DNA from: CAVVFX01 sp963747535
GTDB taxonomy: Bacteria > Acidobacteriota > Terriglobia > Bryobacterales > Bryobacteraceae
Assembly (NCBI GenBank): GCA_963747535.1
Contig: CAVVFX010000009.1
Span: 1 to 64,000, forward strand
Reading direction: 5' to 3'
DNA: 64,000 nucleotides
Shown here one piece after another: positions 8,783-16,678 of this stretch. The translations under genes were made by a program, and so were the position numbers. The notes beneath the pieces were generated by a model. The model saw only the letters and a list, made by a program, of their open reading frames with translations, had not been told where the DNA came from and did not search any database. Positions within the stretch are counted from its first letter, which is position 1. Each line of letters starts with the position of its first letter.

Positions 8783-9058
8783 TCAACGCATCACTCCAGA
8801 TGCCATGCGCGGCTTAAGTCCCCGGCCGGAAACGACGTCGACCTTGCAACCCAACACCGATTCCAGATGTAGCCACAGGCCAGTAAGATCGAGGAGGGAT
8901 CGGCCCGGCTCGAAATCCACCAGGAAGTCCATATCCGAGTCGTAATGTTGGTCGCCGCGTGCGACCGACCCAAATACGCGAATGTTGTGAGCGCCGCGCC
9001 GGCCTGCTGCGGCAACAATCTGGTCGCGGTATCGAGAGCGAACTTCCTCAAGCGTCAT
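8783..9058 (-). CDS. mntA: MntA-like minimal nucleotidyltransferase antitoxin
   Basis: Protein of 91 residues with the nucleotidyltransferase signature GSVARGD near residue 31 followed by SDMDFLVDF, giving the G-S and D-x-D metal ligands. In MntA-HepT modules the enzyme AMPylates the HEPN toxin to silence it. Here the downstream hepT is truncated, so the protein is probably an orphan. It starts at ATG 9058 and its length is normal for the minimal family. Confidence 0.8.
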   Translation of the reverse strand: MTLEEVRSRYRDQIVAAAGRRGAHNIRVFGSVARGDQHYDSDMDFLVDFEPGRSLLDLTGLWLHLESVLGCKVDVVSGRGLKPRMASGVMR

Positions 9059-9164
9059 GGGCCTTCCATTCGACTATGCCATAGCGCAGACAGGATTCAA
9101 GCCGGGGATTTAGCCGTCAAAATGGGTTTGAAACTCTTTCGGGAAGCGGATGCGGAGATCGCGG

Positions 9165-9386
9165 TTACGACGCCAGGCGCAACCCCCGCTGAATTTCGGC
9201 GGGTAACGTGAGCGTCTGGAACAGGCAGGCCGGATAGATGTAGTCCTCACCGGATTCGTCAATGACACGGATCAATTCGTTCGCCTCCGCGTCGGGGTCG
9301 TCCACGACCGGATACAGCTTTCTGACCTCAAGTGAAGCGCCGTAGCCCGCATTTCGTATGCAAATCGCAAACCCCCGGGTTTTCAT
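9165..9386 (-). CDS. Conserved small hypothetical protein
   Basis: About 73 residues from ATG 9386 (MKTRGFAICIRNAGYGASLEVRK). An upstream in-frame start at 9422 adds twelve basic residues and looks less likely. The layout KLYPVVDDPDAEANELIRVIDESGEDYIYP resembles small conserved proteins found near toxin-antitoxin loci in diverse bacteria, but no function can be assigned. It lies among toxin-antitoxin remnants on the same strand. Confidence 0.6.
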   Translation of the reverse strand: MKTRGFAICIRNAGYGASLEVRKLYPVVDDPDAEANELIRVIDESGEDYIYPACLFQTLTLPAEIQRGLRLAS

Positions 9387-9511
9387 TCTACGAGACCGCA
9401 TCCGCCGAAACTCGCTTTTCAAATCCTAACATCCGCCGCTTGACCGCATGAACCCGTCCACGGCATTGTTGCGCCCGGTTCCCACGATAACTTTAGTGGC
9501 ATGATAACAAT

Positions 9512-9745
9512 ATGCCGAAAACTCCTGCGGCGAGCCGGCTCTCGCTGGCCATCGAGTACTACCGCGAAGAGGATGGCCGCTGGCTGGCGGACATCCCATT
9601 TCTCCCGGGCGTCACCGCATATGGGCGAACTAAAAAATCGGCGACGGCCGCTGTGCAGGCGCTCGCGCTGCGGTTAATCGCCGACCGATTGGAACACGGG
9701 GAGACCGTTCCCGGCCCCATGGACCTCTCATTCATTGCCGCCTAA
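9512..9745 (+). CDS. Orphan HicB-like antitoxin
   Basis: Protein of 77 residues with the HicB/UPF0150 pattern: IEYYREEDGRWLADIPFLPGVTAYG followed by a helix with repeated alanines. No hicA-like reading frame is found on either side; the following 300 bases hold only the sigma-factor fragment. It may be an isolated antitoxin or a regulator. Confidence 0.65.
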   Translation: MPKTPAASRLSLAIEYYREEDGRWLADIPFLPGVTAYGRTKKSATAAVQALALRLIADRLEHGETVPGPMDLSFIAA

Positions 9746-9923
9746 AAAGCCATCCTCTAGTTGGCCCTCCACCAAGGCCCGGCGCGCTCTTGCTGCGCTA
9801 TTCCGAATCGGCTGAAACATCAAGAGGCAGAGCGGGACCGCAAACCGGATCCTCGAACGGGCTGGCTGGCCCGACGTGTAGTTCGCGTACCACGACCGAG
9901 TCTCCCTGGGTCCAACGGCTATA
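9746..9923. other. Non-coding stretch before the sigma fragment
   Basis: No supported gene. Open frames exist on both strands but have no recognisable protein features. Homology to the downstream sigma gene starts abruptly at 9924. Confidence 0.5.
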
Positions 9924-10050
9924 TTGCGCCCTGGATTTTTCGCATCGCCCACAACGAGGCCTATTCGCTCCTCCGCAGGCGAAAGCCCGAAGTCGATGCG
10001 GATGAGGGTTTGCCCCCGGACCCCCCGCGAGTTCCCCTTGGAGTTTTGTT
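9924..10050 (+). pseudogene. Partial copy of the ECF sigma factor gene
   Basis: Bases 9924-9999 are identical to 13353-13428, an internal part of the intact sigma gene (encoding PWIFRIAHNEAYSLLRRRKP, a region-2 segment). Similarity continues with a few substitutions and an eight-base gap to about 10050, then fades. There is no start and no flanking sigma sequence. The fragment ends about 30 bases before the TIR-ATPase start, so the defence-like pair lies between this fragment and the intact gene. Confidence 0.85.
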
Positions 10051-10082
10051 TTGGAGCGGTGGTGATAAGCTGATGGGTAAAC

Positions 10083-11819
10083 GTGCCAACGCACAACAAA
10101 CCGTTCGCCTTCATCAGCTATGCAACTGCTGATAACGCCCAAGGCTTTGTCGACAAGTTGGCCAGCGCCCTGCGCCACGAGCTCCAACTGCGCATGGGCG
10201 AGTCGGTCCAGGTCATTTATTCGATTAGGAGCCCCGCGGAAAGATGGCACGGCGAACGTACGCGTGCCCTGAGCGAACACACCTTTGTGATCCCCATCCT
10301 CACACCGGGCTACTTTAAGAATGACTATACCCGCCGGGAACTTGAGTGGTGCCTGGAACGCGAGAACGAACTCGGTTCCTTATTGATTTTCCCCGTTTAC
10401 CTGATTGAAACGCCACTACTCAGGGACCGATCGTCGCCCCCCGCTGACCCTCTCGCATGGAGCGTCGCGCAACGTCAATGGGTCGACTGGCGACAATTGC
10501 GGTTTGAACCTTTCGACTCCCCAGTCGCGCTCCGCGCCGTCTCGCAACTCGCCGACCTAATGTTGTCCGCTGGCGAGCGACTCCGACCAACACAGGCCGC
10601 CTTGGCTCGGGAGTTTTGGAACATCGATAAATTACGGCTATCGAACTTCCGGTGCTTTGACGAACTCGAGCTTGATTTTCGGCGCAAGTCGACACTCGAT
10701 GGCGAATGGACCTGCATAGCGGGCATCAATGGCGCAGGCAAGTCGAGTATTCTTCAAGCGCTGTGCATTGCGTTGCTGGGCGAACGGGCCGGGGACTTGG
10801 GCGGAGGCCTGCTGGGACGCATGCGTCGCGTAGGGACGTCCGAGTCGGTCCGAACTGAAATCGACCTCACGCTTTCTAGAGGAAATCAGTCACTCAAGTG
10901 GTCTGTGCAAATCGATGAAGAGGGCTTTTTGCGCACGAATTCTCCGAACCTGGCCGAAAACAACGTCGTGGTGGGCTACGGAGCGACACGCAACCTCGGC
11001 GCGGAGCAGGATTCGCCGTTCAAGAACATGAGCCGCGCCGCGCAGCGAATGGTCGGGCTGTTTCATCCTTTGTCTCAGCTCGGCAGGGCGGAGATGCTCC
11101 TCTCGGACCGTCGCCTAGGGCACGCTCTGGTCTCTCTCTTCACTAAGTTGGTCAACGAGATCTTTGATCGGGACGTGACAGTAGTACGAAGTGGATCTAG
11201 ACACTTTAGCGTAGGAGACGCGATCGCCGAGGGCGATCCCAACCCGCTCCGGTTCGATGTGATGGGCAAGGATCGCGTCGGTGCCATGGATCTGCCGGAT
11301 GGTTTCCGATCGTCCGTCGCATGGCTGGCAGACCTGTGCGCCGTCTGGTGCGAACAGCAGCCCGATCCCACGGCGGAAGTGGACCCGAAAAGTATCGAGG
11401 CTATCGTTCTCATCGACGAAATCGACCTGCACTTGCATCCGACTCTGCAGCGGGCACTCGTTCCACGATTGCGCAAAGCACTTCCGAAGGTGCAGTGGGT
11501 GGTCACGACGCACTCACCGCTCGTGCTGGCCAACTTCGACGCGAACGAAATCATCGCGCTAGACCGCAACGAGGAGGGCCACATCCGGCCACTTGATCGA
11601 CAGATCATGGGCTTCAGCACCGATCAAATCTACGAGTGGCTGATGGGAACCCGACCCACCGGGATGGCCATTGAAGAGATCACGAAGGAGGCGGACCAGG
11701 GGAAGGCCGACCGAGATCGGCTCGCCGCACTGCTGCGCACGTCGCCCGACGTCAGCGGAGAGAAAGCTCGCAAGCAGGTCTCGGAATTCAACGAAATCCT
11801 CAGAAGCTTCAAGCATTGA
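10083..11819 (+). CDS. TIR domain-ATPase fusion protein (PtuA/OLD-like), putative defence
   Basis: Protein of 578 residues with two parts. Residues 6-165 form a TIR-type domain: FAFISYATAD at 8-17, the strand/loop VIPILTPGYF, and DYTRRELEWC at 81-90, where Glu86 sits at the position of the catalytic glutamate of NAD-cleaving TIRs (prediction). Residues about 182-530 are an ABC/AAA ATPase of the AAA_15/AAA_21 type: Walker A GINGAGKSS (214-222), a signature-like LPDGFRS (404-410), Walker B IVLIDEID (441-448) and the switch histidine THSP (476-479). Start is GTG 10083 with only a weak ribosome site. The HNH gene follows after one base, so the pair is translationally coupled. ATPase plus TIGR02646-type HNH is the Septu (PtuA-PtuB) arrangement; the TIR fusion is unusual. 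The target and trigger are unknown. Confidence 0.82.
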   Translation: MPTHNKPFAFISYATADNAQGFVDKLASALRHELQLRMGESVQVIYSIRSPAERWHGERTRALSEHTFVIPILTPGYFKNDYTRRELEWCLERENELGSLLIFPVYLIETPLLRDRSSPPADPLAWSVAQRQWVDWRQLRFEPFDSPVALRAVSQLADLMLSAGERLRPTQAALAREFWNIDKLRLSNFRCFDELELDFRRKSTLDGEWTCIAGINGAGKSSILQALCIALLGERAGDLGGGLLGRMRRVGTSESVRTEIDLTLSRGNQSLKWSVQIDEEGFLRTNSPNLAENNVVVGYGATRNLGAEQDSPFKNMSRAAQRMVGLFHPLSQLGRAEMLLSDRRLGHALVSLFTKLVNEIFDRDVTVVRSGSRHFSVGDAIAEGDPNPLRFDVMGKDRVGAMDLPDGFRSSVAWLADLCAVWCEQQPDPTAEVDPKSIEAIVLIDEIDLHLHPTLQRALVPRLRKALPKVQWVVTTHSPLVLANFDANEIIALDRNEEGHIRPLDRQIMGFSTDQIYEWLMGTRPTGMAIEEITKEADQGKADRDRLAALLRTSPDVSGEKARKQVSEFNEILRSFKH

Positions 11820-11820
11820 C

Positions 11821-12831
11821 ATGCGGCGGCTCCGGCGATCTGGATTCGTTGTTCCAATCCTGGCCGAGAGCGGTGTCGGCGGCAGAAAAAAGCTCGAACA
11901 CCGCCGGAACTACGAGGACCCACAAAAAAAGCAGGTCCCTACGGAGTTCGAGCCCTACTGGATCAACCCCCAGGTGCGCGGACTGCTCCATTCAATGCAG
12001 GGCAGGGTTTGCGCCTACTGTCTGACCGAGAGGCCTCTCGACTTGGAACATTTTCGCCCCAAAACCGGCTACTGGTGGCTGGCATATGAAGCGGAAAACT
12101 ACCTGCTGGGGTGTACGGCTTGCAATCGAGACCGTAAAGGAACACAGTTCCCCCTCAGAACCGGCGCTATTCGTGTGACCTACGACACGCGCCACACGCT
12201 TCCAGCTGAACAACGCATCTTGCTCGATCCGGTCGCAGACGACGTGGAGTCCTGTTTCGCCCTGAGCAACGATGCAAGTTGCCAGATCCTTCCCGCTTCC
12301 CACCTGGCCCCAGTCGAGCGTGAACGCGTTCAAGAGGTAATCGATTTCTTCGGATTGAACCTGGACCTCACGGTCAGGAAAAGGCGTTCTCAAGTATACG
12401 AGAATGCCATTCTCGCCGTGAACGAAGGCCGCTGGAGCGATGCGCAAACGATGGCAATGCGGCACCGCGAACAGAGTTTCGCCGCCCGCTACGCGTTGAA
12501 ACAGTTGGCGCCGGAACGCCCCCTTCCCAGCGATGAAGAAGAGGCTCTAGACCTTACCCGGATGCTATGGAGCGACCTCAAAATTGATCTCGCGGAGCTC
12601 CGTGACTTAAAGTGGCGAGGCAAAACACCCCGGGAACTGGATAAGCGCCAAAAGAGAACCTGCTGCTGGGCGTTGATCGTGCTCCAGGCCGATCCTTCCG
12701 CGGCACATGCCACGGCGGTTCAACGCTTGTGTGCTGACCTACTACGACAGGAAACGGAGAGATCGAAGAAAGAGATCCTAACCGCGTTTAAAATAGAGCT
12801 TAGGATATCGCGAGCAGCCGGCAGAAACTGA
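11821..12831 (+). CDS. ptuB: HNH endonuclease, TIGR02646/PtuB-like
   Basis: Protein of 336 residues from ATG 11821, one base after the ATPase stop; the open frame runs further upstream inside the ATPase gene but this ATG fits the operon. The HNH zinc-finger core is plain: CAYC (Cys64, Cys67), DLEHFRPK with His77, then GCTACNRDRK (Cys98, Cys101, Asn102, Lys106). This order matches the TIGR02646 family used as PtuB in Septu and in retron Ec78-type systems. The long helical C-terminal half (residues 160-336) is expected to contact the ATPase. Likely DNA-cleaving effector. No reverse transcriptase is nearby, which argues against a retron. Confidence 0.85.
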   Translation: MRRLRRSGFVVPILAESGVGGRKKLEHRRNYEDPQKKQVPTEFEPYWINPQVRGLLHSMQGRVCAYCLTERPLDLEHFRPKTGYWWLAYEAENYLLGCTACNRDRKGTQFPLRTGAIRVTYDTRHTLPAEQRILLDPVADDVESCFALSNDASCQILPASHLAPVERERVQEVIDFFGLNLDLTVRKRRSQVYENAILAVNEGRWSDAQTMAMRHREQSFAARYALKQLAPERPLPSDEEEALDLTRMLWSDLKIDLAELRDLKWRGKTPRELDKRQKRTCCWALIVLQADPSAAHATAVQRLCADLLRQETERSKKEILTAFKIELRISRAAGRN

Positions 12832-13138
12832 TTTCTGCGAAAAATGGCCATTCCAACCCTCATCAAATCAATAACTTAAAATTCACACCTTACCTGCTCC
12901 CATCGAAAACTGCCCGGCGCAGCGCGACGCGCCTTTTCATCCTCGCTGGTGGGCGCCGAGCATCGGCGGCGTGGCAGATCACAACCCTTCCCCACCCCCT
13001 TCACCCTCCATATCAACAACTTACCCCTCCCTACACCCCTCCCCCAACACCCCTCGCATGTCATACTGAACTTGTAGAGCACTTGCCCTCTTCGACTTTT
13101 TTCGGTTTGCTTACGTCTTCCACAATAGGAGCCAGGGA
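12832..13138. other. Intergenic region with repeat and pyrimidine-rich tract
   Basis: No gene seen. It contains the 49-bp repeat at 12934-12982 and a strongly C/T-biased strand at about 12985-13060. The promoter of the sigma-T2SS operon should lie here, but no convincing -35/-10 pair was identified. Confidence 0.5.
12934..12982 (+). repeat. 49-bp dispersed repeat, copy 1
   Basis: Begins TTTTCATCC and ends CAGATCAC. It aligns without gaps to 51374-51422 with about eight differences. The inner part can fold through GGCGCCGAGCATCGGCGGC. It lies 150 bases upstream of the sigma factor gene. Confidence 0.6.
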
Positions 13139-13687
13139 TTGATCTTTCGAGCCGTCGAAGATGCCGACCTGATTCTTAAAGCACGTAAAGGCAACGTGGA
13201 CGCGTTTAACCTCCTCGTTTCCCGGTGGGATCGTCGTGTCTACAATTACATCCTGCGCCTGGTCAACAGCCGGGAGGATGCGCTCGACCTCAGTCAGGAC
13301 ACATTCTTGAAGGCATATCAGAACCTGAAAAAACTCGAGGATGTGTCACGTTTTGCGCCCTGGATTTTTCGCATCGCCCACAACGAGGCCTATTCGCTCC
13401 TCCGCAGGCGAAAGCCCGAAGTCGATGCCGACGAAGGTTTGCCCCCGGACCGCGTCACGCCCCGCGAGTTCCCCGTGGAATTATCGCTGGCAGCCGCCGC
13501 GGCCCTCGAACGGCTCAGCGCCGATCATCGCGAAACCGTCGTCCTGAAGGTCTACCAAGGTTTTAAGTTCGAGGAGATTGCCGAAATCCTGGAAGTCCCG
13601 GTATCAACCATTAAGTCAAGACTTTATACGGCGCTGGACCTGCTCAAAACTGAGCTGGCTCCAGCCGCCCGCCGGAGTGTTTCATGA
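13139..13687 (+). CDS. ECF RNA polymerase sigma factor
   Basis: Group 4 sigma factor of 182 residues. Region 2 is at about residues 20-90 (DAFNLLVSRWDRRVYNY, DLSQDTFLKAYQNL, PWIFRIAHN). Region 4 is at 118-170, with the helix-turn-helix GFKFEEIAEILEVPVSTIKSRL. Start is TTG 13139, with AGGAG eight bases upstream. It overlaps the anti-sigma gene (ATGA). It heads a run of overlapping genes that continues into the type II secretion genes, so it may control its own operon (inference). Part of the gene is duplicated at 9924-10050. Confidence 0.9.
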   Translation: MIFRAVEDADLILKARKGNVDAFNLLVSRWDRRVYNYILRLVNSREDALDLSQDTFLKAYQNLKKLEDVSRFAPWIFRIAHNEAYSLLRRRKPEVDADEGLPPDRVTPREFPVELSLAAAAALERLSADHRETVVLKVYQGFKFEEIAEILEVPVSTIKSRLYTALDLLKTELAPAARRSVS

Positions 13688-14313
13688 GCTGTTCACCGTA
13701 CGATTTACGCGATTACCTGTTTGAAGAATTGACCGGAGTCGAGCGCGCCGAGGTTCGCCTGCACCTGAAGGCCTGTGCGCCTTGCAGCTCCGAACTCCAG
13801 TCCCTCCGGCTGACGCACTCCGCCCTCCTGTCCCTTCGCGACGAAGAGATGCCCCAGCGGATTGGCTTCGTTTCGGATAAAGTTTTCGAACCCTCGCCCG
13901 TCCGCCGCTGGTTCGCTCACTTCTGGACTTCCGCCGCGCGCCTTGGCTTCGTTTCGGCAGTCATGCTCTCGGCCGCTATCCTGGTCCACGCTGTGCATCC
14001 TGTGCAGATAACCGATTCCGTGCACAATAATGCACAAACCGCACAAATCAGCCAGGCCGAAATCGACCGCCGGATCAACCAGGCCGTGGAGACTGAAGTC
14101 CAGGCCAAAGTCGTTACCGCCGTCAACCAGGCAGTTGCGGAAACCGAACAAAGTGCACAAAAACGCACAAACGACCTGCTTGCAGTCGCCCAAAAGCGCA
14201 GTGACACCCAACTCCAGGCTCTCCGCGCCGAGTACCTGCAAAGCGTCGACTACATGCGCAGCAAGCACAATATGGCGCTGATTGCGCAGAATTACCCCGG
14301 AGGACCGCAATGA
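13684..14313 (+). CDS. Zinc-finger anti-sigma factor, membrane-anchored
   Basis: Protein of 209 residues. The N-terminal ZAS motif H-x3-C-x2-C is present (His27, Cys31, Cys34 in HLKACAPC), which would bind and hold the sigma factor. A single membrane segment lies at about 85-104 (LGFVSAVMLSAAILVHAV). A long Gln/Ala-rich predicted coiled coil follows (AEIDRRINQAVETEVQAK). The coiled coil would be periplasmic and could sense envelope state. Start overlaps the sigma stop. Confidence 0.85.
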   Translation: MSCSPYDLRDYLFEELTGVERAEVRLHLKACAPCSSELQSLRLTHSALLSLRDEEMPQRIGFVSDKVFEPSPVRRWFAHFWTSAARLGFVSAVMLSAAILVHAVHPVQITDSVHNNAQTAQISQAEIDRRINQAVETEVQAKVVTAVNQAVAETEQSAQKRTNDLLAVAQKRSDTQLQALRAEYLQSVDYMRSKHNMALIAQNYPGGPQ

Positions 14314-14864
14314 AGCCGATCGGGTTCGTTTTTTCGCTATTGGCACTGGGCGCCATAGCCTGTTGTGGAATTGCCTGGTGTGAGACCGTCAAATACGCAG
14401 CGCTCGAAGAGCTCGAACGCAGCTTCGAAGCCAAGCTCGCTCAAAACCAGGGCAAGTATGGACAGTTTGACGTCCTGTTCAATGCCCCCGGCGTCTACGC
14501 CCCGGGCCTCGGCCTAACCCTCTCCAGCCGGATCAGCCTGGTCTATACGCAACCGCCCAATCCGTTCCGCCCCGCATTCAGCAACCAGGAACTCGAGACC
14601 TTGCGCGAACACAAGCTCGAAAAGGTCCCGGTCCTCGAACAGAACATGCGTGAGGTCATCTCTGACGCGGCCGCGTCCCCCAGTTTCGACGCCGTGCCTG
14701 CCAACGAGCACATCACCCTCGGTATCTCGCTGTTCTACTACATGTGGGAACACCAGGAGGGGCTCCCTCACCAGATCACCATGACCGCCGAGAAAGGGCA
14801 ACTCCTGAAAGCCCGCCGCGACAAGACCGACCTCGCCACCGTGATCCAGGAGCAGAAACTGTGA
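14310..14864 (+). CDS. Exported protein of unknown function in the sigma/T2SS operon
   Basis: Protein of 184 residues with a signal peptide (IGFVFSLLALGAIACCGIAWC). No known domain was recognised; the mature part is mostly alpha/beta with a region VFNAPGVYAPGLGLTL-like (LFNAPGVYAPGLGLTLS). It starts on the anti-sigma stop (ATGA) and its TGA overlaps the gspE GTG (GTGA). The tight coupling suggests a role in sigma control or T2SS assembly. Confidence 0.65.
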   Translation: MKPIGFVFSLLALGAIACCGIAWCETVKYAALEELERSFEAKLAQNQGKYGQFDVLFNAPGVYAPGLGLTLSSRISLVYTQPPNPFRPAFSNQELETLREHKLEKVPVLEQNMREVISDAAASPSFDAVPANEHITLGISLFYYMWEHQEGLPHQITMTAEKGQLLKARRDKTDLATVIQEQKL

Positions 14865-16561
14865 CGTCCGGCGTGGACACCCTCGATCCAGCCCTGGACG
14901 CTCCCCGCCCCTATACCCCCATCCGCCGCGTTCCCATCGGACGCATGCTCCTCGACAGGCACTTCATCGAACAGGACGACCTCGACCAGGCCCTCGAGCT
15001 CCAGCGGGAGCGGGGCGACAAACTGGGCAAGATCCTGGTCGACATGGGGTCGATCGCCAATCGCGACATGCTCGCCGTTCTCTCCGAGCAGCTCGAAATT
15101 CCTCTCGTCGTGCTCGACGGTCCGCCGCCGGTCGCCCCGGAAATCGACGGTCTTTCGCCGCGCTTCATGCGCCAGGCCAAGGTTATCCCCGCCGCCCTCA
15201 ACGATGCCATCCTGACCATTGCCATGGCCGATCCGCTGGATCTCGAAACCCTGGCAGCGGTCCGCGGCTACTGCGGCCTCAAAGTGGTTCCCGCGCTGGC
15301 CGGCGAGCAGGAGATCCTGGACGCCCTCGACCGCTACTACGGCGACACCAGGCAGCAGGGCGATATCGGCGATGCGGCCGAAGACGGGGAGAATCTCGAG
15401 CACCTGCGCGACATGGCCAGTGAAGCGCCGGTCATCCGCCTGGTCAACGCCATGATCGCCTCGGCCATCGAAAAGCGCGCCAGTGACATTCACATCGAAC
15501 CGTTCGAGAAGGAATTCCGCGTCCGCTTTCGCGTAGATGGTGTGCTGTTCAACCAGGACATGCCCCCACGGGAAATGAAGGCCGCCATTGTGTCCCGCCT
15601 CAAACTGATGGGCAAGCTCAACATCGCCGAGCGCCGCCTCCCTCAGGACGGCCGCATCAAGATCAAGATCCTCGGCCGCGACGTCGACCTCCGCGTTTCC
15701 ACCATCCCCACCCTTTATGGCGAAAGCGTCGTCATGCGACTGCTCGATCGCTCAGCCGGCGATTTCTACGATCTCCGCCGTCTGGGCTTCGACGACGGGA
15801 TGCTTTCCCGCATGGAGCATTACACCCAACTGCCCCACGGTATTTTCCTGGTCACCGGACCCACCGGGAGCGGCAAATCGACCACGCTCTATTCCGCGCT
15901 GAAACGCATCAACCTGCCGGACAAGAAGATCATCACTATTGAAGACCCGGTGGAATACCAGATGGACGGCATCAACCAGATCCACGTCAACCCCACCATC
16001 GGCCTGACCTTCGCCTCCGGTCTCCGCCACATTGTCCGGCAGGACCCCGATGTCATCATGGTCGGCGAAATTCGTGACCGTGAAACCGCCGACGTCGCCA
16101 TTCGCGCCGCACTCACCGGCCACTTCGTTTTTTCGACCCTCCACACCAACGATGCTCCCAGCGCCATTGCGCGCCTGACGGACATGGGAGTCGAGAACTA
16201 CCTGATCACGTCCTCTTTGGTCGCGGTACTCGCTCAACGCCTGGTGCGCGTGATCTGCAAGCACTGCAAAGTATCCAGCGGAACGCGTATAGCGCCCAGT
16301 GGAGAAATTATAGAAACGTTCCGGGGAGCAGGCTGCGAGGCATGCAGCGGAACGGGATACTCCTCACGGCTGGGCATTTTCGAACTCATGGAAATGGACG
16401 AAGAGATCCGCAAACTGGTCATGACCAACGCCGACGCCGGCGTCCTCACCCAAGCCGCCAGGCGCAACGGTATGCGCAACCTCCGCGAAGACGGCTGGCA
16501 AAAAGTAGCCTCAGGCCAAACCACCGCGGAAGAAGTCATGCGAGTCACCCAGGCATTCTAA
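14861..16561 (+). CDS. gspE: Type II secretion ATPase GspE
   Basis: Cytoplasmic assembly ATPase of 566 residues from GTG 14861, which overlaps the previous stop. An N-terminal MshEN/GspE-N domain (IGRMLLDRHFIEQDDLDQAL) binds the inner-membrane platform. Walker A GPTGSGKSTT is at about residues 333-342, followed by the Asp box and Walker B (LRHIVRQDPDVIMVGEIRD). A zinc-binding loop has CKHC at about 466 and CEACSGTG at about 492. All motifs for ATP hydrolysis are present, so it should power the pseudopilus. Confidence 0.95.
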   Translation: MTSGVDTLDPALDAPRPYTPIRRVPIGRMLLDRHFIEQDDLDQALELQRERGDKLGKILVDMGSIANRDMLAVLSEQLEIPLVVLDGPPPVAPEIDGLSPRFMRQAKVIPAALNDAILTIAMADPLDLETLAAVRGYCGLKVVPALAGEQEILDALDRYYGDTRQQGDIGDAAEDGENLEHLRDMASEAPVIRLVNAMIASAIEKRASDIHIEPFEKEFRVRFRVDGVLFNQDMPPREMKAAIVSRLKLMGKLNIAERRLPQDGRIKIKILGRDVDLRVSTIPTLYGESVVMRLLDRSAGDFYDLRRLGFDDGMLSRMEHYTQLPHGIFLVTGPTGSGKSTTLYSALKRINLPDKKIITIEDPVEYQMDGINQIHVNPTIGLTFASGLRHIVRQDPDVIMVGEIRDRETADVAIRAALTGHFVFSTLHTNDAPSAIARLTDMGVENYLITSSLVAVLAQRLVRVICKHCKVSSGTRIAPSGEIIETFRGAGCEACSGTGYSSRLGIFELMEMDEEIRKLVMTNADAGVLTQAARRNGMRNLREDGWQKVASGQTTAEEVMRVTQAF

Positions 16562-16567
16562 AAAACC

Positions 16568-16660
16568 TATGGCCACGAATAAACACGAATCAACACGAAT
16601 AAAACCAACCTTTATTGTCTTGTCTTCATTCGTGTTCATTCGTGTTCATTCGTGGCCATA
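16568..16660. repeat. Inverted ATTCGTGTTC repeats between gspE and gspF
   Basis: The left arm 16568-16600 and right arm 16628-16660 are 33-bp inverted repeats matching at 31 positions, separated by 27 bases. Each arm is three near-tandem copies of a 10-base unit ATTCGTGTTC ending in GGCCATA. In the mRNA this would form a long hairpin between gspE and the gspF ribosome site. Single-arm copies lie at 20023-20052 and 51339-51368. Confidence 0.85.
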
Positions 16661-16678
16661 TGTTTTTGGAGTTCTTAC

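Noticed and set aside
9761..10132. Plus-strand gene of 123 codons
   Set aside because: Its only recognisable part is the broken sigma-factor segment; the rest has no protein-like features and it overlaps the TIR-ATPase start.
10083..12831. Retron (Ec78-type) because of the TIGR02646 HNH gene
   Set aside because: No reverse transcriptase gene and no msr/msd-like sequence next to the pair; the Septu-like reading fits better.
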